A DNA stretch of 64,000 nucleotides from the NCBI GenBank assembly GCA_026874595.1, contig CM049322.1, positions 49,515,340-49,579,339 of the forward strand. The letters are read 5' to 3'. Source of the stretch: Sipunculus nudus (taxonomy: Eukaryota > Annelida > Sipuncula > Golfingiida > Sipunculidae). This document shows, one piece after another, positions 1 to 12,062 of the stretch; the stretch's first letter is position 1, and each line of letters opens with the position of its first letter. The position numbers were made by a program, and so were the translations under genes. Under the pieces are notes generated by a model, which was given only the letters and a program-made list of their open reading frames with translations, did no database searches and had not been told where the DNA came from.

Positions 1-300
1 TGTACTATGGCATCCTCCTTAGAAATATATCAGCAGTTAGCAATCAATTGTTTTAGACTGATTTTCTGTACTAAGGATCCTCCTTAATAATATATAAACA
101 GTTTGCAATCAATTGTTTTACACGATTTTCCATACCATGGATCCTCCTTAACAATATATCAACAGTTTGCAGTCAATTGTTTTTAGCTAATTTTCTCTAC
201 TATGGACCCCCTCTTAATAATATATCAACAGCTTACAAACAATTGTTTAATGCAGATTTTCTTTAGTATGGGATCCTCTTGGTCATATATCAACTGCTTT
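1..300. repeat. Minisatellite, about 64-bp unit, cut by the window edge
   Basis: Four to five diverged copies follow each other, recognisable by the recurring blocks GGATCCTCCTTAATAATATA and CAATTGTTTTA and by a closing GATTTTC. The unit is about 64 bp. The first copy begins at the window edge, so the array probably continues to the left. It lies about 120 bp beyond the poly(A) signal of gene A and is probably intergenic. No reading frame of note. Confidence 0.85.
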
Positions 301-415
301 TGTGCCTTTTTTTGGCATTTATATTAAAACGTTCTAACTAATAGACGTCAGATAACGTAAAGGCAACAATATAATTAAAATACACATACAGAAAACATTT
401 GTATTAAATCACATG

Positions 416-421
416 TTTATT
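416..421 (-). promoter_or_regulatory. Poly(A) signal of gene A
   Basis: A perfect AATAAA on the minus strand, about 30 nt after the stop codon of the last exon of gene A. The spacing is short but normal for a compact 3' UTR. Confidence 0.6.
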
Positions 422-452
422 CTCTGACAGCGTGGATAACACTTTCTCCACC

Positions 453-668
453 TTAGTTGACACCGCATGCCCAGTCCTCCTCTATACGTTCAAAGCTGGA
501 CCCGGAAAAGTTGATCCCAGGGCACCCGGGCAATATCGGCAGAATGGGGTTTGGCCAGTTAGAATGGGGTAACACGTAGTTCATGACGTCACTTCCGCAG
601 TCGTAGGTGGTCTGCAGTGTTGTTGCATTGTTTTGGGGATACATTAAAAAGCCGATGATGAAGCTGCC
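453..668 (-). CDS. Gene A exon 4 (terminal)
   Basis: Acceptor TTTCAG, then GSFIIGFLMYPQNN and onward to a stop at 453; 216 nt, phase 0 at the start. It aligns with the last exons of genes B and C: YDCG, then NWPNPILPILPGCPG, then EEDWAC. Unlike its paralogues it has three extra residues (GVN) after the final cysteine. Confidence 0.85.
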   Translation of the reverse strand, partial: GSFIIGFLMYPQNNATTLQTTYDCGSDVMNYVLPHSNWPNPILPILPGCPGINFSGSSFERIEEDWACGVN

Positions 669-3600
669 CTGAAATGTATAAATAAAGTATAAATTATTGT
701 TAAATTTTAAGATATTTTATATACATTTTTGTATAGAAAAGACTGTTATATAGGCTTTATGATAATGCATTGGCCAATAGCCGGGTTTCAAATACAAACG
801 AATGAAATGTTCGGGGGCGGGGGGTTCCAAATGTGGTGATCTAATGATTGGAATGATAACACCACCAGGACCACCAGGTGCAAGCGGTAGACTGACATAA
901 TAATAAAATAAAATGACAGGAAGCGAGTGCTCCCTCCCTTTTAGTCCAAAATCGTGAATGGAACTTCCTTATATATAAATGTGAAGACCTAAATAAAAAT
1001 TAAAAAAAGAGGCGGTCACTTCCTTCAAAAACAAAACAAGAAAATAATGATCCCCGTGCCAGAGTAGATATTTCGACCCAGTAATATGTCCACCGTCTTA
1101 CCGTATTCCCGGTCACGGACATGGCGGACGACGCTGATTCGATCACGTGATCCTTGTTGTTTGAGCAGAAGTTTGGCGCCTCGTTTATCCGCTCGTTGAC
1201 TCTGAGCGCCGTCGTGAGCGCCTGCTCCTCCATCTCCAGAGAGTACCTGGTCGTACAGTCCAGATTTAATGGTGCTCCGGTGGATGTTGTGAAGGCATTT
1301 CTGATCGACAGAGAGTAATGTGGTTGCCGGTACAGCTCTGAGAAACATAAGTATAATATATATCAGTATAAATATATTATTACCTCCGCCAAGCAGCGGG
1401 GGTTATATTTTTGGTGGGGTTTGTTTGTCTGTGTGTTTGATTGTTAGCAACATTACTAAAAATGTATTTAACGGATTTGATGAAATTTTCAGGGTAGCTC
1501 GGTAATAATACAAGGAACAATTGTTAAATCGTGGGGTTGAATCATGCGTAAATAATCCCGAAATGAGTGTTTTTATGGGCTTTATATCAAACGGGGACGT
1601 AGCATGTGACAATATGGTCATTTTTTAGTGCGTCGTGACGTCACACAGGACAATGACATCACTCCATATGTATGTGCCGTTTTCATGAAAGGTGTCAGTT
1701 AATCAACGTACAACATGAGAGTCCTTTTTATGGGGGAAAATGTTGCATTTCTGACCATGCCTTTTGGGGTAATGAGCTGCCTTGGCAGATGTCTACGCTC
1801 TATGAGCAAATTTCTAGTGTTATATATAAATTTATTATATTATGTAATAAATTATCTAGATTTATGTAAGTTTACGAGTACATGTTGCTTCCCTTTATGA
1901 ACAAATTATCACCTCTAAATGGGACCTCGTTTTAGTTGGCCAGCCAAACTCTGAAAAGTCCTCCAGAATTATTTTTCATGGCATGGCGTGTTAATAGAGG
2001 TATCCAGCGGAATCTCAGCAGTGATAGGAGGTTTAACAGATGTGGAAGGATTCGTGAAATTCGAATTTGAATTTCATTTTGAAGGTTATCAAAGTCACAA
2101 GGTTTTAAATTTCGTTTATTTCCTTGTTTAGTGAAATATAAGCCACTTTTTTCATTAAAGATATCCATAATATTAACTTGTTTTGTTGATTGCAAATGAA
2201 AATTTTGTATTGCAAACTGATTAACTTGTTACCGGTATGAATAAAAAATGTAGATAATTTACTAAATAGGACTGTGGTTTCACTGAATTTGTAACCGTGT
2301 GTTTGCATTGTAAATAGTCTGATCGTCCTGTCCGTTTGTGTGTGTTATCTCGTACTACCTCTGAGACGTCTGAATGCCAGACTTATAAGTTTGTCATTTT
2401 ATCACTCATAGGCCACATTAGCAAGCTATTGTTTGCAATTCGTCTGTGGCCACCAGGTGGCGCTGGCGACTATGACACGGCTACGTTTTGTCTTGTTATG
2501 GATGTCGCTTTGTTATGTGTTAACATGTATTGACAATTTGACAATAATTTTTTTTAACATTAAGTTGTTAACTCAGGTCACGTCTCAAATGGACGCATTC
2601 TGCAAACATTTCATTTATAGTAATGCTAACTGGTATACAATCATTATTTTTCACCGTCTTTTTTCAACTAGTATTATTTATATTCAGAGCCTGAGAGAGA
2701 ATCGTAAAAACAATAACATGCACATGCTACTATGACGACTATATAGTGTAAAGAACAGAATAATAATAAAATATCATGACATAATGTGTATCAATAAAAT
2801 GATATGTTATAGAATATCTATATGGCTGATTAATCGATTGCATGCATGAATGTTAGTCCCAGGTGTTTGAAACCATTTAAGTTATATGGAAATATGAAGA
2901 CAGTAATAGTGACAAATGACAATAATAATTACTTGGTAATTTGACTGTTTTTGCCCTCAAGAGCTATACCTTTTATGAGAAAGTGTTGATTCAATTATAT
3001 CATCTGGCAGGTTTGGTAATATACTATCCACAATGTTTTTTAACTTGATTATTAGTCGAACTATATACCTTTTATGTAAGATTTTTTGTTTAATTTAGTT
3101 AAACAGTCCTTATAAAGCTGTTAAAATCTTGAGATACAAACCTTGGTGTTCTTATTTGTAGCTTTCATGACAAATTTCTAGGTGTTATTCAGATTCTTAA
3201 CTGGGACACAATTTTTGAAATAGTCTATAATTTAATGTCATTTCAATTCTTTATTTCTTCTCTTTGGCTATTCATGTACCTGTAGAATTAATTTGAGGTT
3301 GGGACGATAGGCCTTGCCAGAGGAAAGATTTTTTTCTGGATAATTTACATGTTCATATATAATGACACCTAGGCCAGGTAAGGTGCATTATAATCACGTA
3401 CATGAAAGGCTAGGACCCGTCAGTTGCTTTAATCAATTAAATCCCTTTGAAAGCAATATTGTCGTGCCCATAATTAGGAAATAAAAAAGGTAAATAATAA
3501 GTCGGCTACACAGACATATAGGAGGAGACAGATGTGAGCACCTGTGTCCTTATTGTCCTCATTGTACATGGTGAGAACTTGGCATAGTGTGATGGAGCAT

Positions 3601-5426
3601 TCCTTCAGGCTAGGATTTGTACTAAATTAAAAATCTTCCGTTTCAGCTAGTCGCCAATAGAAGTCGTAGAGACAAATGAGGTATACACAAGCTGCCTCCT
3701 TCATTAAGTTTCATTGTCTTTTTTTTGGGGGGGGGGGGGGAGTCCTGCAAATAAGAGATGTTACTTTTTTGTTCAGGTGAATTCGTGACCTATTGTTCAA
3801 CAGATTTGTGCAGTATTCGTCTGGAATGTGTAATTTTGATGTACACCGGAATGTGTACTGTGATGTTTTAAAGGACATCTTTATATGAGGTGTTTTACTT
3901 TGAAGTTCAACAATATAAATGCTTTTTTTCCATTCCTATTTTGTTCCGTTTGACCTTGAAAATGGCATTGAGAAAGTTACTTGGACTCTTCCCTAAATTT
4001 TCATGACCAAAAAAGTGCTATATAAAATAAAGGACACTCTTAAAAGCGGTATACAGGAGATAAAGTCTCTGTATAGATACCAGCACGAATATCCTGGTCC
4101 ACCTGATTAAATACGAATAAGCTGAAGCACATTTGCAATGACTGTTTATCCGCTTTGGGGCACATTTCCGCTGTTTGTATCTTTGTGTGTGTCATTATCA
4201 AAAGAAGTAATTTTACAGCTTTATCTTATATGATTTAAATGTGTTGGTTGTCCAACTGCATAATTACATTTAGGCCATCCATTAAAAATGTATGAAATTG
4301 ATGCGGATTAGCTTATCGATTCTACAAGCACAGCTCTAAATCATTCTACAGTGGTAGATGATTCTGACAAAGTATGTATCTTGTAACACATACAGTTTCA
4401 TCAGTATGATTATAAAGGTTATAAACACACTAACATCAAGCGTCATATCTGGTAAAAATCGCTTCAGTTTATGTAACAATATATCTTGAGCAATCTGCAG
4501 TTCTGACAGGCCCACCCTCCAGGATGCCTGGAACTGAAGGCTAATAAATGTTATCTTATCTTATCTTATCTTATCTTATTGATATGCGTTAGTAAGGATA
4601 CAAAGGTTGCATTACGTAAAAACGGAGGTGGTTCCCTCCACCACTAATTCCTTTGAAAAGGTTTTATCAGTAAATAAATGTATAATACAATATTAAACAG
4701 GGAGGTTAGCAGGCCCCCTCTTCCCCATACTACGTTTATAGGACCACCACGTCCCTAAAGTGTCTGTAACAGATTTTAAAATTAGGAAAATAAAGAAAAG
4801 GTGGAAAAAACCATCCATGGATAATATATCTTTATCCCTATAGTTATTTAAACAACTTTCAGTAAATAATAACGGGAAAATTAATACTGTAACCTTTAAA
4901 GATCATCTTTTAAAATCGTGTACATGTTACCATCAAAAGATAAATAAAAAGTCTGCTTTTACCATATATATAATGGGTATATTGGCTACCACCTCGGATT
5001 TAAGAGGGCAATTATTATTTTTAAAATTATTCTTGCGTCCTAGACAAATTTCTTTTCCTCGAGTTTCGGATGCATGCATGGTGGCATATAATATGTCTCC
5101 GTCTCATTATCTTACCGTCTTATACTGTGTCAACTTCCCTTAAGCATGAACTGTTCCATATATCAGTTACAATATGTGTGTGTTGGTGCCTGGAGAGCAT
5201 GTGTTTGTCATAAATGCATCCCAATTATCCTATTTGAACTAAAACATAATGGTCAAATAAATGTTTATATTTTATGACGAATTTATAATGATAGAAATCT
5301 CCTTTTCTGTCATTTTGACAGCTGTTATAAGTGGTGTTCTGAATGTGTCAGTATGCATTTTATCTTTAACTGTGAAACGTCCATCCAGGGTCTTCTGCAG
5401 AAGCGGATCCAAAGGAATATTCCAAG

Positions 5427-5457
<31 letters not shown>

Positions 5458-6394
5458 ACAGTGTTCAGCTGCCACAATCGTTTTTAGCGGGTCCAGACCT
5501 ATTATTGCGGCATGGACCACCCTTTTCCCGACCTGGGGTCCTTTTTCCGGTTTTATCATTAATCCTCCTGAGTTGGACCCCTCCTTTTCCTAACCTTGGA
5601 TCCGCCTCCTATTCTCATACCCACAACTCGCTCCCAATACAATATTAGTGTAAGCAAATATCCGTTTTTCATGGACCTTTTATCCTGCATTTTACAAAAT
5701 GAGGCCATGTTTGATTCTGTTATCATATAAATTGTGTTAAAGACACTTTGAGGAACACATAATAAGTACCCCCTTTACCCCGCTTCCATAAACATGTGTC
5801 TAGATCCAGAGTAGCAAAAATGTTACTACGTGAAAAAAACACACATTTAAGTTGTATTTTTCATACTTCAAACTGTAAGAAATTATGAACAGAATTATAA
5901 TGTGGCTTAGGTGCGTTGCACTTAAGTAAAATATCTCTAAAGCTTAGGGACACAAAATATGTAGTGACCTTGATATTTAAAATTTTAGGTGGCATCCACC
6001 CACACTTTTTTCTTCATTCTATGGCTGAATTATCTAGCATGGATACCTGCTTTTTACAAGCAATGCCCCTTAAAAGTGAAAAATCCACTTTGGCTGCATG
6101 GCCCACTATTACGCGGGCCTTATTAAGGTAAACAGACACATGTGCACCGTGTTGTCCCACACGCAGAAAAAAAAATTAACAAGGTATAAAGCAGGTGACG
6201 AGGAGGTAATGATACAGTGTGCTGGGATGGTGTAATTACCTGCAAGCGGCAGCTGCTCATCCGAAACCACTTGCCTTTTGATCACCTGTGTTTCATAAGC
6301 CTAGAAATAAAATTGATTCAATCATTTATTTGAATAAAAGACATATTGAGATAAACAGGGAAAGAACACGAGATAATGAGGATGATAATTCAAG

Positions 6395-6432
<38 letters not shown>

Positions 6433-6476
6433 AATATATATATATATATATATAACTCGAAAGAGGCATGAAACAT

Positions 6477-6518
<42 letters not shown>

Positions 6519-8366
6519 AATTCAATAAAAAATCATATATATATATATAATTCAAGAGAAAATTTAAATACATTTTAAGTATAGTGATATTAATTGAAAG
6601 ATTAATTAATATTCCCCAAGGAGCACTTATACCAAAAGTTGGATGACTTATTTTAAAGAAAACATATAGTATAGGATGTAAATGTATCAAATTGCACCGC
6701 CAGATGTTAGCAAAATATGCTTGGCTTGTTACATTACTTTAAAACAGGAGTACAATATACACAAAAATAATTGTATATCCGCATCTGGTTAATGATAAAT
6801 TCAAATTGTTATCCCTGTCAAAAGTTTAGTATAAGCAACCTTAATAAAAGAAAAAAAAACATTCGATACATCTTGCACCGAAATAAACCTGTAAGGCGGG
6901 ATGAAAGGCATATAGAGGTTGCGATAACGGGCTAGAATCGGGAGATGGAGTTGCTATTATTTATGTGAATGAGTGCCGTCTAGTATTCATGAGTCAAATG
7001 ACGAATTTACTTAACATTCTTAATATTCTTCTGCTTTTTGAAAAACTCATTTCTTTCATTTGTTGTTCATTGTTGTACCTATTATTAGGATTAATAGACC
7101 CTTAAAATCGAGATAAAAGAAGTTGTTAAAGTCCGCTATTTACTAAGCTTACTTGTACAATGGATGTGCTTTCTGGGTTACTTTGGGTATGTTTTAATGG
7201 ACTTTAGATAGTTTCTTCTAGGGAAAGGACACATGACGCTCCTCTGATAATTATATGTCTGTTTACCTGAAAGCTGTTAATTATTACTATGTACCCATAT
7301 TGACAATCGTGTGACCGGAAGTGATCGATTGCGCATGTGAGGAAGTTGAAAGGCACCAGTTGTTGTTGGTGAGAGCTGATGAAGCATATTTTGTCATGAA
7401 AAAGATCTGGTTCGTCTGATTTGCCGCCAGCTGTCGTTGTTGGACATGTTTGGATTACGACCAGTGTCCACTTTAACGGGCCCCCACATGTTATAAACAA
7501 GAGGATATAAACAAAACGGAGAAGCCTGTGTACGGTCAGGTCGATGCTTTTTGGTTTCCTTTTATAAAAGGTTTATTTTTTTAAATAAATTAACAAGTCA
7601 GATATCGGAAAAGGCCTCTTTGATATGAATATCCTCCCCTTCACGAAAGTGGAAAAGAGAAATTGCTCTGCTTAATTATCCTGATTGGCATTAATCAACC
7701 CTTCACAGATACCATTGGTAGACGTCAGGTTGTCATTGTGTCATATCATGTGAAAACAACAGTTAAGCCTATACAAAGCAACCGGTACAGCTAAAATATC
7801 TGTGTTTAGGAGGTTGCCAGGGGTCCCTCTATGGATTATGGATATATACAATTATGGATATATAGACAACTATTACACATTTATCAAGGTGCTTTCATTT
7901 TTTATTCTTTTTTTCCCCAAGTTACATATTACGGTCACAGCAAATGGAGTTTAATGCTATTTGCCAATTTTTGAAAGGAAGCATTTTTTGTTGAATTGTA
8001 CCATATCGTAGTGGTATTATTCTAAAATTCAGTTTTTATATCATTAAAAATTCTATCAAACTTATGAAATCTTGGCCTTGTAGGAATTGTTAGCCACAGG
8101 AGCATTAGTGTGTTTTCAGTGAAGTTAATACTTTATTATTATTGATTAGAATAATCATTACTAGACGTCCGGAAGTCTGGAAACACGCGCTAAATAAGGT
8201 ATCTACAGGTATGCGTGACCAGTATAAGACCTCAGGCACGTCAGGCATTTAAGAACGTTTTTTGATGAGTGATTAGAACGATCATATACAGCAAAAGAGT
8301 CATATTTTACAGTTAATCACTTACCTGAACAGCCAGAAAACTGGCAAATATGACAAAAGCCCTCAT
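453..8366 (-). CDS. Gene A: small secreted protein with the family C-terminal cysteine domain, no SRCR
   Basis: Four exons assembled from GT-AG sites and matching phase: 8366-8325, 6300-6240, 1337-1102 and 668-453, together 555 nt (184 aa). Residues 1-15 are a signal peptide (starts MRAFVIFASFLAVQ, likely cleaved after AVQA). A short segment follows with a Lys-Arg pair and then Gln, which resembles a propeptide cleavage site. The remaining roughly 150 residues are the same two-exon domain that ends genes B and C, with the five shared cysteines and the NW-P-LP-GC and DW-C motifs. The SRCR and EGF-like exons of the paralogues are absent; the phases (0, 1, 0) stay consistent. Two N-glycosylation sequons (NAT, NFS) lie in the last exon. 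The function is unknown; secretion is inferred. The two 3' exons are firm because of homology. The two 5' exons rest on splice sites, phase and the signal peptide. Confidence 0.65.
1102..1337 (-). CDS. Gene A exon 3
   Basis: Acceptor CTCAG and donor ACG|GTAAGA; 236 nt, phase 1 in, phase 0 out. It encodes LYRQPHYSLSIRNAF at the start and SASSAMSVTGNT at the end, with cysteines at LDC and NFC matching the two cysteines of the 230-nt exon 5 of genes B and C. Confidence 0.8.
1380..1660. repeat. Dispersed repeat fragment in gene A intron 2
   Basis: Contains the stretch TTGTTAGCAACATTACT followed by a 'ggatttgatgaaattttcaggg' type block, a sequence style I associate with interspersed repeats of marine invertebrates. 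A loosely similar block (GTGTGTTTGTCTGTTC, then CGGATTCTCTGGAAACTGTC) occurs at 26590-26680. No ends could be defined. Confidence 0.35.
4510..4580 (+). repeat. Retroposon 3' tail with (TTATC)n
   Basis: The text GAACTGAAGGCTAATAAATG runs straight into about six TTATC repeats, the form of the 3' end of a SINE or LINE ending in a short simple repeat. The body of the element was not recognised. Confidence 0.4.
5430..5457. repeat. Poly-C tract, 28 bases
   Basis: An uninterrupted run of 28 C beside the MITE copy at 5455-5612. It creates a poly-Gly/poly-Pro stretch in overlapping short ORFs, which are not genes. Similar runs of 9-14 G or C recur at 3727, 13101, 14269, 17024, 17195, 32191, 43195, 46399 and 61552. 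Confidence 0.9.
5455..5612 (-). mobile_element. hAT-like MITE fragment, copy 1 (family H)
   Basis: Read on the minus strand it begins GGCGGATCCAAGG and continues with GGTCCAACTCAGGAGGATTA, matching copies at 25731 and 50891 in the same order of blocks. The consensus end CAGGGGCGGATCCAGG resembles the terminal repeats of non-autonomous hAT elements; that assignment is inferred. Confidence 0.6.
6240..6300 (-). CDS. Gene A exon 2 (61 nt), replaces the SRCR half-exon
   Basis: Acceptor TTTATTTCTAG and donor GCAG|GTAATT bracket 61 nt that read AYETQVIKRQVVSDEQLPLA plus one base. It enters in phase 0 and leaves in phase 1, exactly like the 184/190-nt SRCR exons of genes B and C, and its last G with the AG of exon 3 makes a Glu codon. 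It contains a KR pair followed by Q. There is no sequence homologue here, so it could be a chance match; the fit of both phases and the signal peptide argue for it. Confidence 0.5.
6399..6550. repeat. Compound (TA)n microsatellite
   Basis: Several (TA)n blocks separated by short interruptions such as AACTCGAAAGAGGCATGAAACAT. The region can fold back on itself. Confidence 0.9.
7380..7500 (-). repeat. Dispersed repeat, partner of 44040-44130
   Basis: The minus strand reads TGTTTATAACATGTGGGGG, then an AACATG...CTGGCGGCAAATCAGACGAACC block, which recurs with changes at 44050-44120 on the plus strand. The two copies sit in introns of genes A and C. The family and ends are unknown. Confidence 0.45.
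8325..8366 (-). CDS. Gene A exon 1: start codon and signal peptide
   Basis: ATG then RAFVIFASFLAVQ, 42 nt, ending in the strong donor CAG|GTAAGT in phase 0. Genes B and C also have a first coding exon that holds only a start and a hydrophobic signal sequence and ends in phase 0 (69 and 48 nt). Confidence 0.6.
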
Positions 8367-9824
8367 GTTAGCCCTGTTATTACGAAGAAGGAAAAGATTG
8401 CTGACTTGTATCGCCAGGGAGGTGCACTGGACGGCCGGGCTGGCTCAGCCGTTACTTTCCCACGACCTAAAACCCATGTTGAACTTGTTTACAACACGCC
8501 GTATGAGAATGCACCTCACGCCAAAAATCAGGTCATCCGCCCAAAAAAAGACAATTTTCTTTATCAAAATAGGCTGGTATAATTTTGAACTACATATGTA
8601 CTAGCACGTGCTAACTGAACTGCGCGTCTTGGCGCTTGCTTATGAACTCTGGAAAGTGCTACCATCACCGGCAGATTATGGAAACTAACTGCAGCCCGTG
8701 GTGCCTGCATGATACACATTATTGAAATTTGCAAGTGTCTGCCAAATAATGTAAACTATGATATTAAGCTATATTACAATAGGGTGATACAAATTTCAGC
8801 TAGATAAACAACGAAAGTTATAATTTTTTTTATACAATCTTTCTTAACACCAGCTCACATGTAATCTCGTGTGACACTTTGTGCGTAAATTACGGATAAT
8901 CTAAGCAGGACAGCGCTGATATCAGGTATACTTAAACACATACACCTAACACTTATACACAGACAAATCTCAGAATGACATAACACATTGGGGAAAATAT
9001 TGACACCCAACTATTTATTTTAAATACCAACACCTTTAGGATACTGCTAAGTTATAGGAAGAATTAATTTTAAGGAAATGGTGTCATTTGCAGGGCTCAG
9101 GATTAAACAAGCACTAAGTGTTATAGTTAATAATATTATTATATAATATTATATTATATAATTATAATAATATATTATAATCAGTGTTAGTGCAATCACT
9201 GCAGTTCGCTGTTATAACAGTGACTATGACCATGATGTGCTTGTTTAAATATGGTATTAAATTTTTATAAACACTCTTTAAAACACCAAAAACAACTAAC
9301 CTGGCATTAGTGATAAGACCTTACAATGAGAAATGGCGAATTAACACTCGAATGTTGGTACAACATGCACTGAATTTTCCCTTCAGACACTTAGGTGGTG
9401 TCAATTTCAAACACTGGTTTTAACACAACACACTAACCAGCATAAAAGCTGACCTGTTCTATGATCAAATAAAATATGAGGTTCTCACTCTGCACTAAAT
9501 ACAGACTAGGTAATTTTATTGCAGTGTTACGCCCATTTACCGTATCAAGCCTAGAAGTTGCTGCCACCTGTCGTTGGACAAGGGAAGCGTACGAACTTAG
9601 CCCCGACCGCTTTTGGTTTTGAATATATCTCCAACAATGGTTTGCTTAAAATAGACAAACACAATACACAGGAAATGTTATATTCATATACTGATGAATT
9701 CCTAATATTGCTCTGTATGTTATCACATAAAATATCCGCTATCATGACAAACAAATATATAAATAATCTACAGGTTCCCTGCAATAAACTACTAGAGTGC
9801 TATATGGAATTACACCAGAGCTTA

Positions 9825-9828
<4 letters not shown>

Positions 9829-9887
<59 letters not shown>
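9829..9887. repeat. (TA)n microsatellite
   Basis: About 29 uninterrupted AT dinucleotides. Confidence 0.95.
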
Positions 9888-9888
<1 letters not shown>

Positions 9889-10314
9889 CCATAGTGACTT
9901 TTACATTAAAAAGCACTGGACTGACTAAAGTGTTAACAACATGAGTTTGATCATTCCAAAAAGCTAATGATCAGAAATGCAAATTAATGATATCTTGCGT
10001 CAGTTTTAAAATTTTATAATATCCTCAGAGAAGGAGATGATGATTTTGCAGATTATGAGCGGACTAGTTTATTGTTAATACTTAAATATTAAAAATATCA
10101 CTTTTTTCTTAGGCTAGCTGTCACTAGGCTCTTTTGAATAATGGAATAATAAAGATCCTAACTTTTATCAATGGGTAAATAAGTTTGTTGGTTTGAACGT
10201 ATATCTTGCATATTTTCGGGCACAAAAATATTTGGGATTGATTTATTACTATCCCCAGAAAAGCAAGTTTCGGTCAGCAAACTTATCAATAAAACATGGC
10301 GAGTGCTGAGTTGA

Positions 10315-10440
10315 ACAGAAATCTATATATTAATAGCGTAAGGCGATTTTTGTGATTTTACGTATCTCCTCTGATACCGCCGTACGGATTGCCGTGATTT
10401 TCGACATACATATGCTCTGGGTTTGTCCGAAGAGATTCCG
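10315..10440 (+). repeat. Direct repeat, copy 1 (partner 11950-12062)
   Basis: Shares CTATATATTAATAGCGT, then a CTCCTCTGA block, GCCGTGATTTT(C/T)GACATACAT and GGGTTTGTCCGAAGA with the second copy, in the same orientation about 1.6 kb apart. It could be a dispersed repeat or the two sides of an insertion; no protein between them was recognised. Confidence 0.7.
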
Positions 10441-11949
10441 CCCCCTTTTATTTGCAACATTTGCGTATTACGTGCATAATTAATAATTTTAATATTTGCT
10501 CCCCCGCGGGCGCATCTTTTCTTTGTGTCTTCGGGCCTGGTAACACAATGGCCACAGAGTGTTTGATGGCGGGACAGAGTTTTTCTCCGGGGGCCCTATC
10601 TGGGCTTTTCTTAAATTTGCGGTGACCGGCCCGAAATAATCCCCATTGTAGATCCCTTCTCAAAAGGCAACCTCCGCGCAGCGAAAAGGTCTATTGTGTA
10701 CAAGGAGATCTCGCGTGAGGAAAATGCTCAAAAGGGGGATCTTTCAAAGAATGAAAATTTTCCGAGCGGTAGTGAATGCAGGGTAGTGCATAAACCTATT
10801 TCCTCATTTTCCATTATTTATACCGATTACAAACACCACTATTGTTGATGTAAGGACAGAGCAAAGTCCCTAAATGTTGCACATTTGTAAATGACCGATT
10901 CACTGAAAGATTTATAATTACAAAAATATTTCGAATAAGACGGACCTCATTTAATTGAATTTGCAGACTGTTCAATTTTGACGGACCCCAGTCACCCCCA
11001 CTCATATTTTTATTTATGACTAAAAGAGGACAAAAATAGCACTCATGTCACACACTAAATATAATATTTGTTATTTTAAATGAAAATATAATAGTGCGGA
11101 CACAGTGGGGGAGATTTAATTTGAAGTGCACTAACAGTTGAGCGGACCTGAGACTGATATATCAGACCACTTCCACATCACAACAGGTTTCGTGCTCCGT
11201 TCATAACAACCATGCAATTTTAAAGTCGGCAATAATATAAATACCGAAAGGAATTGTTGATTACTTGCATTTCAAGCAACTACAGGTTCCAAAATAATGA
11301 TTTTGTAAATGTTTTAAATCATAATACTTTCCAAAACGCTACACAAATGAAATAAATACCAAATATAAAATTATGAATAAAAACTGAGACAGAAATGTAA
11401 AAATACAGATACTAACACAATAATAAATCACAAATGTGTTATGGCTAAACGTGATGTCAAATACATGTATGTACTAAAGAAATGGTAAAACAAGGAGAAA
11501 ACGGGGTCCGTGTAATCCGTGAGGTCCGTGCCCCAGGGTCCTTAAGTGTTTTTTTTTTTATCAAATTTTGTTGCAAAACAGACTATTTTTTGATGTTTTA
11601 ACCAAACATAATATAAAATATGTCTTTAGATACGATTATGCTAAAATATCTGGACAAATTACCATGAGAGTTTAAGAATTACAAATTTTTCTTGGGTACC
11701 GGGATCCGGAGTGGGATCCGGGTTTAACACACTGACTGAACGCAGTGACTGTCTTACTGGAAAACATTATAACAGGTTCCTTTACTGGTGGATTCACGGG
11801 CGCGGAGGGCAACTTTAAATGGCGATGTTCAGCATAATATATATTTTCATATAAAAATGATTTTATTTAACATATCAAATTCTTCGAAAATTCTCCGGCC
11901 AACCTCTCGGTTTCAATTAGAGTTTTAACCATAACACCATGCATATAAT

Positions 11950-12062
11950 GGATCTATATATTAATAGCGTCACGCGATTTATGTGAATTTACATGTCTCC
12001 TCTGACACTACGGTTTGCCGTGATTTTTGACATACATATGCTCCGGGTTTGTCCGAAGACAT
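11950..12062 (+). repeat. Direct repeat, copy 2 (partner 10315-10440)
   Basis: The same blocks in the same order as the first copy. Sequence beyond CCGAAGACATTCC differs from copy 1. Confidence 0.7.

Larger units (their letters stand above)
1660..6239. other. Gene A intron 2: no exon seen
   Basis: On the minus strand this is the intron between the 61-nt exon and exon 3. I searched it for SRCR second-half and EGF-like exons (WLDNVRC, NPCP and similar) and found none. It holds a 14-base poly-G run at 3727, a (TTATC)n tail near 4550, and a MITE copy at 5455-5612. Confidence 0.5.

Noticed and set aside
5272-5593. Overlapping frames with poly-Gly or poly-Pro
   Set aside because: Caused by the 28-base C run inside a MITE copy.
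7204-7500. 98-aa minus-strand frame in gene A intron 1
   Set aside because: Its N-terminal part is a dispersed repeat also found at 44050-44120, and no cysteine pattern of the SRCR family is present.
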